This document shows positions 35,104 through 43,974 of a stretch of 64,000 bases of DNA, in pieces; position 1 is the stretch's first letter, and the number at the start of each line of letters is the position of its first letter. The notes beneath the pieces were generated by a model. That model made no database searches. It was not told the DNA's origin and saw only the letters and a program-made list of their open reading frames with translations. The stretch is from Chloroflexota bacterium (GTDB lineage Bacteria > Vulcanimicrobiota > JAMCWD01). The stretch is taken from the NCBI GenBank assembly GCA_023475345.1, contig JAMCWD010000067.1:1-64000 (forward strand). Direction: 5' to 3'. The position numbers and the translations under genes are program-made.

Positions 35104-36282
35104 TTAACCGGTGTTCCTGTTATTGAAAAATTTAACAATTTCAACGGCGGCGGCTTCCAGGTCTTCATCCGGGCAGGTTAAAGAAATCCTGAAATAACCT
35201 TCCCCGTATTTGCCGAAACCTACACCGGGGGTTATCAATACCCCGGTTTCTTCCAGGAGTTGCTTACAAAAAGCCGTGCTGTCACCGCCGCCGGGTATCT
35301 TACACCATAGATAGAATGTAGCCGACGGGGGCTTTATCTCCAGCCCCGCTTCCTCAAGCGCCGCAGTCATCAAATCCCGTCTTTTAAGGTACAACTTCCT
35401 CATAGCTTCAATGTCGCCGCGGCATTCTCTCAGGCCGTAGGCGCCTGTCGCTGCTATCGCGGAAAAAACCCCCGAATCTATGTTTTTCTTCAGCTTGAGG
35501 AGGTTTCTTAAAATTTCGACGGAGCCTGCGGCAAACCCGATGCGCCACCCGGTAACATTGAACATCTTGGAAAGCGAATTGAATTCTACGGCTACATCCT
35601 TTGCGCCTTTTACTTCCAGTATGCTCGGAGGTCTGTCCGCTTCGTCATAATAAATCTCCGAATATGCATTGTCATAAGCGATAATGATGCCGTTTCGCCT
35701 CCCGAATTCCACGGCCTTTTCAAGAAAACTCAAAGGCGCCACGGCCCCCGTGGGGTTGTTCGGATAATTTAAAAACATAAGCTTTGATTTTCCCAGGATC
35801 TCCGAAGGTATTGCATCCAGGTCCGGCAGGTAACTATTTTCCTCCGCCAGGGGCATATAATAATTCATACAGCCCGTCAAGAGAGTATTGTTCCCGTAAA
35901 CCGGGTAGGCGGGATCGGGCACGAGGCTGTAATCGCCGGGGTTCAGGACGGCATAAGGGAGATGTGCAATTCCTTCTTTGGAGCCTATGAGGCCAAGCAC
36001 CTCGCTGTCAGGATCAAGGGAAACCCCGAAACGGTCAAGATAAAATTCCGCAGCCGCCTGTTTGAAATCGGCGGTTCCTGCATAAGGGGGGTAACGGTGC
36101 CATTCGGATTTTTCAATCTCACTTTTCAGCTCTTCGACCATCCTGCGGGACGGCGGCATGTCGGGGTCGCCTATCCCGAGATCCATCACGCGCCTCCCCT
36201 GTGACAGCAATTCATCTTTTGCCTTATCGACTTCTCCGAAAAGATAATGGGGCAGCCTGTCAAGGTTCCTGTTATATTCCAT
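35104..36282 (-). CDS. dapL: LL-diaminopimelate aminotransferase
   Basis: 392 residues, PLP-dependent class I/II aminotransferase. LGIGDPDMPPSRRMVEELK, FLNYPNNPTGAVAPLSFLEK and the PLP-lysine motif SLSKMFNVTGWRIGFAAG match DapL rather than aspartate aminotransferase. The enzyme makes LL-diaminopimelate directly from tetrahydrodipicolinate, bypassing the succinylase steps of lysine and peptidoglycan synthesis. Other class I aminotransferases are the main alternative. It is the upstream gene of a minus-strand run toward the lipoprotein and rimO. Confidence 0.85.
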   Translation of the reverse strand: MEYNRNLDRLPHYLFGEVDKAKDELLSQGRRVMDLGIGDPDMPPSRRMVEELKSEIEKSEWHRYPPYAGTADFKQAAAEFYLDRFGVSLDPDSEVLGLIGSKEGIAHLPYAVLNPGDYSLVPDPAYPVYGNNTLLTGCMNYYMPLAEENSYLPDLDAIPSEILGKSKLMFLNYPNNPTGAVAPLSFLEKAVEFGRRNGIIIAYDNAYSEIYYDEADRPPSILEVKGAKDVAVEFNSLSKMFNVTGWRIGFAAGSVEILRNLLKLKKNIDSGVFSAIAATGAYGLRECRGDIEAMRKLYLKRRDLMTAALEEAGLEIKPPSATFYLWCKIPGGGDSTAFCKQLLEETGVLITPGVGFGKYGEGYFRISLTCPDEDLEAAAVEIVKFFNNRNTG

Positions 36283-36649
36283 AAAAAGCTCCGTTGAAAA
36301 AATATTTTCAGAATTTCAGGATTAAAACCTTTTCTCCTGCCCGGGGCTGTTCATGTCGGGAGTTTTCCTTACGCGACAACCCCCGCGCCCTTAACAAGGG
36401 GGAATTCATTATGGTATGCAGCTTTGAGGCTGAAGCTCACAATTATGCATTGTATATAAGAAATAACTAACAGTCCATCATCCCCGCGCAGGCAGAGATC
36501 CAGAAGAAAAACTTTGAATAATAATCCCTGTAAATCTCTGCGCTCTCTGCTTTTCTCTGCGTCCTCTGCGGTTAAAATTGATGACAGCACCGATAAGCAA
36601 TAATCAAATAAATATTATCTGTTTGATTCCGGAACGATACCGAATTTTT
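36283..36649. other. Non-coding gap with repeat fragments
   Basis: No gene is evident. CTTACGCGACAACCCCCGCGCCC near 36368 resembles CTTGCGCGGCAACCCCGCGC at 19469 in the infC-upstream mosaic. At 36536-36574 a short run of CTCTGCG units (CTCTGCGCTCTCTGC, CTCTGCGTCCTCTGCGG) occurs. Confidence 0.5.
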
Positions 36650-37387
36650 TTACGGGGCGCCCCAGATTTTCTTGCCCTTGGTGTCATAGGCGGTAAATTC
36701 CGCACCGCCTTCAGTAGCGACTATTTCACCTGTAACTCTGGCCTGCCCCTTGCGGTTCCAGACGGTAACTTCTCCACCGTGCTTGTATATCCTCATCCCG
36801 ACAGCTTTTTTCCCTTGATTGTCGAAAATGCCGAGACCCCCGCCTTCCTGAGTGGCAGCCATTACTCCGACTGTTTTTCCCAGGTCGTTATAAATGAAGA
36901 GGCCGCCGCCGAATTCGCCGGCCCCAAGCCCTCCGACAAGCTTCCCCTGCTTATTGAATACGCCCATGCCTGCGCCGTGTTCATCGGCTCTTATCTGCCC
37001 GACAAGCTTCTGATCATTGTTGCATATGGAAAGCCGCCCCCCGTATTTATCCCCGCCGATTGCGCCGATCAATTCTCCCTCGTTGTTCCAGACGGATAAT
37101 TCGCCTCCCGGTTTCTTTGCAACCAATCCCCCCGCAATTATTCCCCGGTTATTATAGACGGTAAACTCCCCGCCCGACTTACCTTTCCCCAGCCTTCCTA
37201 TAACCTTGCCGTCGGGAGAAACGAAATCCAGGCCGTCGGCAGGCACCATGATCCTGTTTACTTTAAGAGTTTCTTCCTTAACAACGGCCTGGTTCGCTCT
37301 GCCCGTAAAGTTAATCGTTAAAAGAGATCCCAGCAAAAAAGCCGCTATGATCAATATCGCCTGTATCAAGATCCTCGATTTAAACAT
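36650..37387 (-). CDS. Membrane-anchored 22-residue-repeat protein, copy A
   Basis: 245 residues. An uncleaved N-terminal helix (AILIIAAFLLGSLLTINF) is followed by about eight units of 22 residues with the pattern GG-x-hydrophobic-x-hydrophobic-aromatic-N-N/D-x-x-G-x-x-hydrophobic-G. Examples are GGEFTVYNNRGIIAG, GGELSVWNNEGELIG and GGGLFIYNDLGKTVG. The regular glycine spacing implies a β-solenoid or roll outside the cytoplasm. It ends KKIWGAP. GGAGG supports ATG 37387. No named family is recognised; MORN repeats have related length but different spacing. Confidence 0.78.
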   Translation of the reverse strand: MFKSRILIQAILIIAAFLLGSLLTINFTGRANQAVVKEETLKVNRIMVPADGLDFVSPDGKVIGRLGKGKSGGEFTVYNNRGIIAGGLVAKKPGGELSVWNNEGELIGAIGGDKYGGRLSICNNDQKLVGQIRADEHGAGMGVFNKQGKLVGGLGAGEFGGGLFIYNDLGKTVGVMAATQEGGGLGIFDNQGKKAVGMRIYKHGGEVTVWNRKGQARVTGEIVATEGGAEFTAYDTKGKKIWGAP

Positions 37388-37408
37388 TTTCGAACCTCCT
37401 CATCGCCA

Positions 37409-38122
37409 TTAAGGGGCTTCCCATAGAATTTTCCCGTTGTTATCATAGACGGCGAATTCTCCGTTGTTTTCGGCTGCGACCATTTCTCCGACAACATTCT
37501 CCTTGCCGTTCCATATGGCAAACTCTCCGCCGTGCTTAAATACCCTCAATCCTGCAATATTTTTCCCGCGCCCTTCGAACAGACCGATACCTGCTCCGTG
37601 CCTGCTCATCCTCATCCCCCCGATAAACCTGCCCTGGTTATCGTCGATATCCAATTCTCCGCCATGCCTGCGGGCCCTTATTCCACCGACGAAAATTCCC
37701 TCCTTGTTGTAGAAAACGAATCTTCCGCCGCGTCTGAAAGCTCCCGCACCTCCTACGAATCCCCCCTCCTCGTCATAGACGACCAACTCCCCTCCATGTT
37801 TAATCGGGGCCATTTCTATAAATTTCATCCCCTGGGCGTTGTATGCGGAAATATTGCCGCCAAGTTCTCCGGCCCTTATTTCCCCGACCACATCTTCCTT
37901 ATCGTCGTAAATGAAAAGACCGCCGCCGTTTTCGCCCGCGCTGACTTTTCCGATAACTTTGCCCTCGGGACTTATGAACGCCAGGCCTTCCGCCGGAACC
38001 AAGATCCTGTCGACTACAGTTTCTTTTCCAAATTTACCAGTAAATACAGCCGTTAAAAAAGACCCAAGTAAAAAAGATACAACAATTGCCAGTACCAGTG
38101 TCAAATTCCAGAATTTAGACAT
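37409..38122 (-). CDS. Membrane-anchored 22-residue-repeat protein, copy B
   Basis: 237 residues, the same plan as its neighbours: membrane helix at about 7-30, a short RILVPAEGLAFISPEGKVIG entry segment, then 22-residue units such as GGGLFIYDDKEDVVG, GGELVVYDEEGGFVG, GGELDIDDNQGRFIG and GGEFAIWNGKENVVG, ending GKILWEAP like copy A (KIWGAP). The gap to copy A is 21 bp, so they are co-transcribed. The Asp/Asn positions in the repeats might bind a ligand or divalent metal; this is inference only. Confidence 0.78.
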   Translation of the reverse strand: MSKFWNLTLVLAIVVSFLLGSFLTAVFTGKFGKETVVDRILVPAEGLAFISPEGKVIGKVSAGENGGGLFIYDDKEDVVGEIRAGELGGNISAYNAQGMKFIEMAPIKHGGELVVYDEEGGFVGGAGAFRRGGRFVFYNKEGIFVGGIRARRHGGELDIDDNQGRFIGGMRMSRHGAGIGLFEGRGKNIAGLRVFKHGGEFAIWNGKENVVGEMVAAENNGEFAVYDNNGKILWEAP

Positions 38123-38296
38123 ACAACATCACTTCTTGCGGATCTGATAGTACCTTAAAGGCCCTTTTAAAATCCTGTTTGCCGGCATACCGGAAAATTA
38201 AGTAGCATGAAGATCGGGACGGTATCGTAGATCTATTGCATGTAATAACTTTCGACATGGGCACATCAAAGCAAATTTTCATGGGGATGTGACCCG

Positions 38297-38941
38297 TTAC
38301 ATTTTCCTTACCACTTCTCCCTGGTCATTGGAGAGGAAAATACTGCCCCCTTGCTCAAATGTCCCTATAGACGCAACAGGCTCCTGCTGATTATTGAAAA
38401 GGGCAAGACTCCCTCCATATTCGTCGGTTCTCAAGCCCCCGAGAAGATTCCCCTGATTGTTAAAAAGCGCAAGGTCGCCGCCATATCTAAGCGCCCTTAT
38501 TCCTGCGATGGGCTTGCCCAGGCGATTGAAGAGGGCAAGGCTCCCGCCGTATTTATCGGCCCTTATACCACCGACGAAATTTCCATGTTCATTACAGACG
38601 GCAAACGTTCCGCCATGTTTACCGGCGGCCATTTCGCCGACCTTGTTTTCCCGGCTGCCCCAGACTGCTATTTCTCCCCCATCTTTAGACGCCCTGATTT
38701 TTACGGCCGGCTTTCCTGTGTCATTAAAGACGGCAAGACACCCGCCCTGCTGAATTGACTTGATTTCTCCCATAGCCCTGCCGTCAGGACCTACGAATAC
38801 GAGCTTGCCTGACGGCACGATAATCTTGTTTGTAACAACATCCTGCCTAAACCTGTCTTTAAATATGTACATAGAAAGGGCGCCTGACAGGAACGCAACC
38901 AGAAAAAACAATACAAAAATTAAATGCCTTGATCTTGACAT
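38297..38941 (-). CDS. Membrane-anchored 22-residue-repeat protein, copy C
   Basis: 214 residues from ATG 38941 (MSRSRHLIFVLFFLVAFLSG), preceded by GGGAGGGAG; the frame extends upstream to 38995. After the helix comes IIVPSGKLVFVGPDGRAMG, matching the entry segment of the other copies, then about seven units including GGSLALFNRLGKPIAG, GGDLALFNNQGNLLGG and GGSLALFNNQQEPVAS. It lacks the WGAP/WEAP ending of the other two. It is the first gene of the trio, 174 bp upstream of copy B. Confidence 0.78.
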   Translation of the reverse strand: MSRSRHLIFVLFFLVAFLSGALSMYIFKDRFRQDVVTNKIIVPSGKLVFVGPDGRAMGEIKSIQQGGCLAVFNDTGKPAVKIRASKDGGEIAVWGSRENKVGEMAAGKHGGTFAVCNEHGNFVGGIRADKYGGSLALFNRLGKPIAGIRALRYGGDLALFNNQGNLLGGLRTDEYGGSLALFNNQQEPVASIGTFEQGGSIFLSNDQGEVVRKM

Positions 38942-39055
38942 CTCTCTCCCTCCCTCTTCAATTGTCGCTATCTCTCTTGAATTTTTCGTCGGCATGAAAA
39001 GTTTTTCCTGCCGGCATTGATAAAAATTTATATAAACATCCAGCTCCAGACGGGA

Positions 39056-39180
39056 GGGAATCCGATGGAGCGGATGCGAACCCCGGCCTTTAACGCCGCC
39101 CGATAAATCGGACTATACCCGGGGTCGAAAACAAATCCCGGAGGCGACAGGAAAGCCGGAACTGCGGAATTCATTCCGTC
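39056..39180. other. Structured non-coding stretch with repeat-related end
   Basis: ACCCCGG (39080-39086) pairs with CCGGGGT (39119-39125) around an inner CCGA/TCGG hairpin (39100-39111); CGGAAT/ATTCCG forms another at 39165-39178. GGAACTGCGGAATTCATTCCG (39158-39178) is an inverted near-copy of 19351-19372. It may be a structured RNA, an mRNA leader or a REP-type element; I do not recognise it as a known riboswitch. Confidence 0.4.
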
Positions 39181-39211
39181 ATGACTTTATCGCGATTATA
39201 TCCCTTCAGCT

Positions 39212-40726
39212 TTACCTGTCCGCAGGATAAATTTTCATATCACAGTTTTCTGCCGCCGTAAACGAGATGTTATCTATCGAATCAAGGCATTCCACAGCCG
39301 GGTACTGGATAGCCATCGGGAGCAATACAGGCTCTTCGGGCGGCGGGTTCAAGGGGATGTCAACATCCTTCTGTATCACCATGCGGTAGGGATCCTGGTT
39401 TGCAAAGAAGTAATCGATGTATTTGTTCCTCTGTTCATCGGTTAAGCCCACAGGGTATAAGCCGGTCTGGGCGATGGAAGTATCCGCCGGGACCCAGCCG
39501 TAATTCTGGAGGTAAAATTCCGCCCAGAAATGAGGTCCGCTATATCCGGGGCACAACTGTATCCCGCCGGTAGCCCTGGCAGGGATCCCCAGCGATCTGC
39601 ATAATGCCGCGAAATACATGCTCTGGGCGCCGCAGTCGCCGAACCCGTTTTTGTGGACGAACAACGATTCGGGGCTTTCTTCTGCGCCAAGCGATACATG
39701 GGGCATCAGCCCGTAATTTATATTCCTGACTATGTAATCGTAAATCATCCTGGCTTGCCGGTACGGATTCTTTTCGCCGCCGACGATATCGAGAGCCTTC
39801 CGGCTTATCTCTTCGTCGAATACCGTGCTGCCGAAAGATTTTGTAAATCTCTGGTAATCCGCAGATCCTTTATCATATATGCCCACATTTTCGGGGTCGA
39901 TGTCAAACCTCTGCTCGTAATGTGTAAATGTGAATCTGACCTCGGCTTCAAGCTTGTCTTTGACATCGGATATAGGGATGGAACAATATGCAATGCCGAT
40001 GTCCCCGCTGATGACCGCCGGTACTGTGAAATACTGTTCCGGCGAAACGGAGATGACTTCGACATCCCTCTGACATTCTGTCAATACAGGGAGCGGGAAC
40101 CATATACGAACAACACCTGTTTTTGGTAATTTCTCTTTCGGGATGGAAAGCGAATAACTCCCGTAATATTTTACGGGCTTGACAATGGGCTTCCATTTCT
40201 TTTCCGGGTAGCCGCTCCCGGAATACCTGAAAATAATATCTCCGTAGGCGTCGAAAAATGACAGGTGAGCACTGTCGATCTTTTTATTGAGCCGCATGAG
40301 GCTTATATCCGAGAATAGTATGTTTACCGCCGCTTCTGAGAAATAATAAGGCTTACCGTCTATGATTTTAAAGGGGATCTTGCCGTCTTTAATCAATTCG
40401 TCCAGTTCCGCCCCGCTTAATGACGGGATCTCCTTCTTAACCGATTCGCGGAGGCCTTTTTCGTCAAGCTGGTAATCAGAACAAAGCCGTTGTACCAGGT
40501 GTATCATCTTGTTGCATGAACGGGCGCTTTCTCTATCACCCTTCTGGGAGTATAATTCGGATGCCTTCTTATAATTTTCATAAGCCGCCGTATAATATCC
40601 CCTGTCGTAGAAGCCGCGTGCTTTCTCTCGGAGATCATCCGCACTGCCCGCATAGGCTGCGGCAATTGAAAAAAAGAATAAGCCCGCCAGGATGACAATA
40701 AACGCCGAACTTTTAAACTTGCTCAT
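39212..40726 (-). CDS. Secreted transglutaminase-like protein
   Basis: 504 residues with a signal peptide ending near AAAYAGS. Residues 30-80 look like a short TPR pair (ARGFYDRGYYTAAYENYKKA). A β-rich region follows, then a transglutaminase-core domain at about 320-430 with the triad positions visible: Cys in GFGDCGAQSMYFAALC, His in GPHFWAEFY and Asp in GWVPADTS. Such periplasmic enzymes act as peptidases or crosslinkers; specificity is unknown. It stands alone between the 22-residue-repeat trio and a divergent lipoprotein. Confidence 0.88.
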   Translation of the reverse strand: MSKFKSSAFIVILAGLFFFSIAAAYAGSADDLREKARGFYDRGYYTAAYENYKKASELYSQKGDRESARSCNKMIHLVQRLCSDYQLDEKGLRESVKKEIPSLSGAELDELIKDGKIPFKIIDGKPYYFSEAAVNILFSDISLMRLNKKIDSAHLSFFDAYGDIIFRYSGSGYPEKKWKPIVKPVKYYGSYSLSIPKEKLPKTGVVRIWFPLPVLTECQRDVEVISVSPEQYFTVPAVISGDIGIAYCSIPISDVKDKLEAEVRFTFTHYEQRFDIDPENVGIYDKGSADYQRFTKSFGSTVFDEEISRKALDIVGGEKNPYRQARMIYDYIVRNINYGLMPHVSLGAEESPESLFVHKNGFGDCGAQSMYFAALCRSLGIPARATGGIQLCPGYSGPHFWAEFYLQNYGWVPADTSIAQTGLYPVGLTDEQRNKYIDYFFANQDPYRMVIQKDVDIPLNPPPEEPVLLPMAIQYPAVECLDSIDNISFTAAENCDMKIYPADR

Positions 40727-41002
40727 ACGCCCCCTCCTACGAAATCTAAATGAGTATTAATTGTTATAATTAAATATGAGCAAATTTATTCCTCTGCTTT
40801 AAGGCAGAAAGCCTGCGTAAATTTTTACTGAATCAATAATATCCGGGATATAACACATTTTCTCCTCTATGGAGCAGAATAACTTTAAGAATTGAGTATT
40901 CCTTGCCATTGTAGGGCGGTTTTCGTTATGATAATATTGAATTGACTGAATCGAAGCAATTACAGAAACCGAGTAACTACCACTCGTGCAGGAGGGGAAA
41001 AA

Positions 41003-42073
41003 ATGAATCATTTACAAAAAATAAAGTTTTCAGGTCTGATGATACCTGCCCTGCTCATCCTTATGGCGGTCATCATAAGTGGTTGTGGTGTTTATTTTCA
41101 GAGTAATCCCGCCGGGCCCGTGGTGCTGGCCGAAGGCGACGGCATAGTAATCACAGGCCAGCCCGGCAGCGTGCCTCCCGGAGTAACACTTACCATAGCT
41201 AATGTTACCGAAGCTGAAGCCGAGGCCGCCGCGGCTTTTACCCCCAGCCAGATATTTTTCCTGGGGGCCGATTTCGGCCCGGACGGCACGGTTTTTACCC
41301 CTCCCGTTACAATCACTTTTACCCTCCCCATGAAATTATATCCGGGATGGAAGCTCCTTTTTTACCGGCTTGAAAACAACGCATGGGTAAATACCGGCCT
41401 TGAAGCAACCGTGAACGAAGACGGTTTAACCGCAAGCGTCCAGGTATCCCACTTTTCGACGTATGTCCTCTTTCTGGATGAAAACTGGGAAGAGGTTACT
41501 TACGGCGATTATACCCTGGCGTCCGTGATAAACGGAGTTCCCGTATCAAATATACAAGACCCTATAATCCTTGTTTCTGGGAAAACAAACGATCCGGCTG
41601 TCATAGCAAAAGTCATGGAAGTAACGGGGAAGACCGAGGAAGATGCGGTTTATCTGCTTCGATCCTTTGATGACACCGGGGACAATATAGTCCAGGTCCT
41701 GCAATTACGCCAGGATGTGAAAACAATAAGATACTGGCCCGATAACCCGGATGAAAAATACGGCCGCTGGTTGACCGTTACCGAAATCGATACGTTGTAT
41801 TCGCCCGAAGGAGCCAGGGAGTATTATGCCCTTCCCAATTCTAATACATCACTGAATGTAACCCAATACAGGCTGAAGCCGGGCGCGATAGTAATTTACG
41901 GGGTATGCGCCGACATGACCTGGAGCGAAATATTCGGGCCTTATGCCACAGGGGGCGGATTACAATTCTACGCACCGGATGCAACAGTCTGGGTTGGTCA
42001 TGCGGAATTGAACCCGGATGTCATAGAATTGGAAACTGAATTACGGTATGTTAAATCACATGTTGAGCCTTAA
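41003..42073 (+). CDS. Lipoprotein with ZU5/Ig-like domain
   Basis: 356 residues behind AGGAGGGG. The lipobox is VIISGC at about residues 23-28. A β-sandwich region follows at about 38-150, with PPGVTLTIANVT, FGPDGTVFTPPVTITFTLP and LTASVQVSHFSTYVLF; this resembles ZU5-like domains of surface proteins. The C-terminal 190 residues contain YALPNSNTSLNVTQYRLKPG and an aromatic, glycine-rich end that I do not recognise. It lies 9 bp before the next gene and probably shares its transcript. Confidence 0.82.
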   Translation: MNHLQKIKFSGLMIPALLILMAVIISGCGVYFQSNPAGPVVLAEGDGIVITGQPGSVPPGVTLTIANVTEAEAEAAAAFTPSQIFFLGADFGPDGTVFTPPVTITFTLPMKLYPGWKLLFYRLENNAWVNTGLEATVNEDGLTASVQVSHFSTYVLFLDENWEEVTYGDYTLASVINGVPVSNIQDPIILVSGKTNDPAVIAKVMEVTGKTEEDAVYLLRSFDDTGDNIVQVLQLRQDVKTIRYWPDNPDEKYGRWLTVTEIDTLYSPEGAREYYALPNSNTSLNVTQYRLKPGAIVIYGVCADMTWSEIFGPYATGGGLQFYAPDATVWVGHAELNPDVIELETELRYVKSHVEP

Positions 42074-42082
42074 GAGACTGAG

Positions 42083-42586
42083 ATGAGCCTGCCTGATCAA
42101 ATAAACAGGGACGCGCTCCTGGAAAGAATTAAAAAACTTTTCATAGAGGCGAAGCAAGCTGACGCTCATGTGCCGGAAAGAATCGCCGGGGAACTGGAAG
42201 AGATGATCCGTTGCCTTGAGCGCCTGGAGCCGGATTTGAGGCAGTTGTCGTCATATACCGGTACGATTATGTACTGGTATCTCGACCGGGGAGTAAAGGA
42301 AATTCCCGCGCATTACGACATTTCCCGGCTGGCTATCGACATCGATAAATTATATAACATCAGGAAAGCCCTGGACAGTGTCCAATCACTTGTTTTAGAA
42401 ACGGACGCCCCGCAGGATCTCCGGGAATTAACCCGGCTCCTGAAAAGCATGCTCACCATCTTTACGCCTGATGGCCGGATGGACAGCAAGGGATACAGCG
42501 AGCTTGCTTCTCAATTAAGAAAAATAACCGGAGCCAACCGGGCATATCTTGAAAAAAATATGGGCAGCTATATTTTCCACATTTAA
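42083..42586 (+). CDS. Hypothetical soluble helical protein
   Basis: 167 residues, no signal peptide. It is predicted largely helical from its charged heptad-like composition (ALLERIKKLFIEAKQADAH and SELASQLRKITGANRAYLE). No family is recognised. It follows the ZU5-like lipoprotein by 9 bp, suggesting an operon pair. Confidence 0.7.
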   Translation: MSLPDQINRDALLERIKKLFIEAKQADAHVPERIAGELEEMIRCLERLEPDLRQLSSYTGTIMYWYLDRGVKEIPAHYDISRLAIDIDKLYNIRKALDSVQSLVLETDAPQDLRELTRLLKSMLTIFTPDGRMDSKGYSELASQLRKITGANRAYLEKNMGSYIFHI

Positions 42587-42676
42587 TCAGCGCCGGGATT
42601 AACATTACACCGTAACTTAAAGGTAAATTTGTATTTAACAAGAAATCATTTTTATCTGTCTGCAGAATTTTTGTAT

Positions 42677-43945
42677 ATGAAAATTGCTTTCGTCCATAAC
42701 TCTTTCCTCAATACAGGGGGAGCCGAAAAGTTCACCCAGTGGCTTTGCGCCGCCCTGGCGGAAAGAGGGCACGACATTACCCTGATATCGCCGACTTTCA
42801 ATGAGGATATCAAAAAATCCATCACGAATTCGGGGGTCAGTTGTGAAACAATAAAATTGAGGCCCTTCTCCCTTTCCTTAATAGGCCAGAGATTCAACCA
42901 GCTCAAGGTTACGTTTCAAAAAGGGGTCCCGAAAATCAAGCTGCTTTCTTCCGAGCGGATCTTTGTTGAAGAAAACAATGCCGTATTCAATGAAATCGGG
43001 CTTTCATTATCACGGCTCCTGCCCGGATATGACCTGGTAATACCTCATATATGGCCGTCTCACATCTGGACGGCTTACGCGATAAGGAAAATGAAAACAA
43101 AGCCAGCCCTGATCTGGATATGCCAGGAACCCCACCGGGTGTTGTATTCAAATATAACGGACGCATATTCGCCGGCCCATGAAAAGACGGAAACGGCTGA
43201 TGAAGCTTTTCTCAAAGAGCAGGATCAAAAAGCCGCGTCGATTATGGATGTGATTATTGGAAACAGCGAATTTTCCAGGAAAAATATAAGCACGATATAC
43301 CCGGACAAAGATGTCAGGAAGATATTGCTGGGCTTCCACAGTGAGAGGGTCGCCGGTTCCCCGCAGATTATAGAGGACGGGATTTTCAGGATCGTCTGCG
43401 TGAACAGGCTTTTCTCACCGAAGAACGTTCAGGGTGTCATAAAAGCTTACGCCTATTTAAAGGAACTGGCCCCCCGGCTTTACGATCAAACAAGGCTACA
43501 AATCGTAGGGACGGGGCCTTATGAAAAAGAATTGAAAGATTTGGGTTCGAATCTCGGGATTGACGACAGGATTGAATTCACAGGTTTCGTGGATGATAAG
43601 GATCTGCCCGGCTATTATGCGAACGCCGCCCTGGTCATCTATCTTCCTTACGGCGAGCCTTTCGGCCTTGTCCCTGTGGAAGCGATGAGGTGGGGGAAGC
43701 CTGTCATAGCAAGCTCCCACGGCGGCCCTGCGGAAACTGTCGTTGACGGCGAAACCGGCTTCCTGGTCGATCCCGGAGATTACGAGTCGGCGGCAAAGGC
43801 CGTCGAAAAACTGCTCATCAACCCGGAGTTAAGAATGGAGATGGGCGAGGCCGGGAAAAGCCGGGCTGAAAAATTCTTCAGTCATGACAGGGTCGTTGAC
43901 GAATTTGAAAAGATATTTTTCGAAAAGACAAAGCCTGGTAAATAA
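42677..43945 (+). CDS. Glycosyltransferase, GT4-like
   Basis: About 422 residues from ATG 42677, where the Rossmann-like MKIAFVHNSFLNTGGAEKF begins; an earlier TTG at 42629 is possible but adds an atypical leader. The acceptor-side glycine motif is NTGGAEKF. The donor half has FRIVCVNRLFSPKNVQGVI and the E-x7-E motif in GEPFGLVPVEAMRWGKPVIA, followed by SHGGPAETVVDGETGFLVD. It should extend a surface glycan. It opens the 20-kb polysaccharide region and is convergent with the dehydratase gene. Confidence 0.93.
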   Translation: MKIAFVHNSFLNTGGAEKFTQWLCAALAERGHDITLISPTFNEDIKKSITNSGVSCETIKLRPFSLSLIGQRFNQLKVTFQKGVPKIKLLSSERIFVEENNAVFNEIGLSLSRLLPGYDLVIPHIWPSHIWTAYAIRKMKTKPALIWICQEPHRVLYSNITDAYSPAHEKTETADEAFLKEQDQKAASIMDVIIGNSEFSRKNISTIYPDKDVRKILLGFHSERVAGSPQIIEDGIFRIVCVNRLFSPKNVQGVIKAYAYLKELAPRLYDQTRLQIVGTGPYEKELKDLGSNLGIDDRIEFTGFVDDKDLPGYYANAALVIYLPYGEPFGLVPVEAMRWGKPVIASSHGGPAETVVDGETGFLVDPGDYESAAKAVEKLLINPELRMEMGEAGKSRAEKFFSHDRVVDEFEKIFFEKTKPGK

Positions 43946-43974
43946 CGTTCCCGGCTGATGCCCCGAAGAAATTT

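Noticed and set aside
36536..36575. CTCTGCG repeats as a regulatory element
   Set aside because: Short low-complexity run with no structure or gene association.
36650..38941. Periodic DNA similar to a CRISPR or tandem repeat array
   Set aside because: The period of about 66 bp comes from protein-coding 22-residue repeats in three intact genes; no identical direct repeats or spacers are present.
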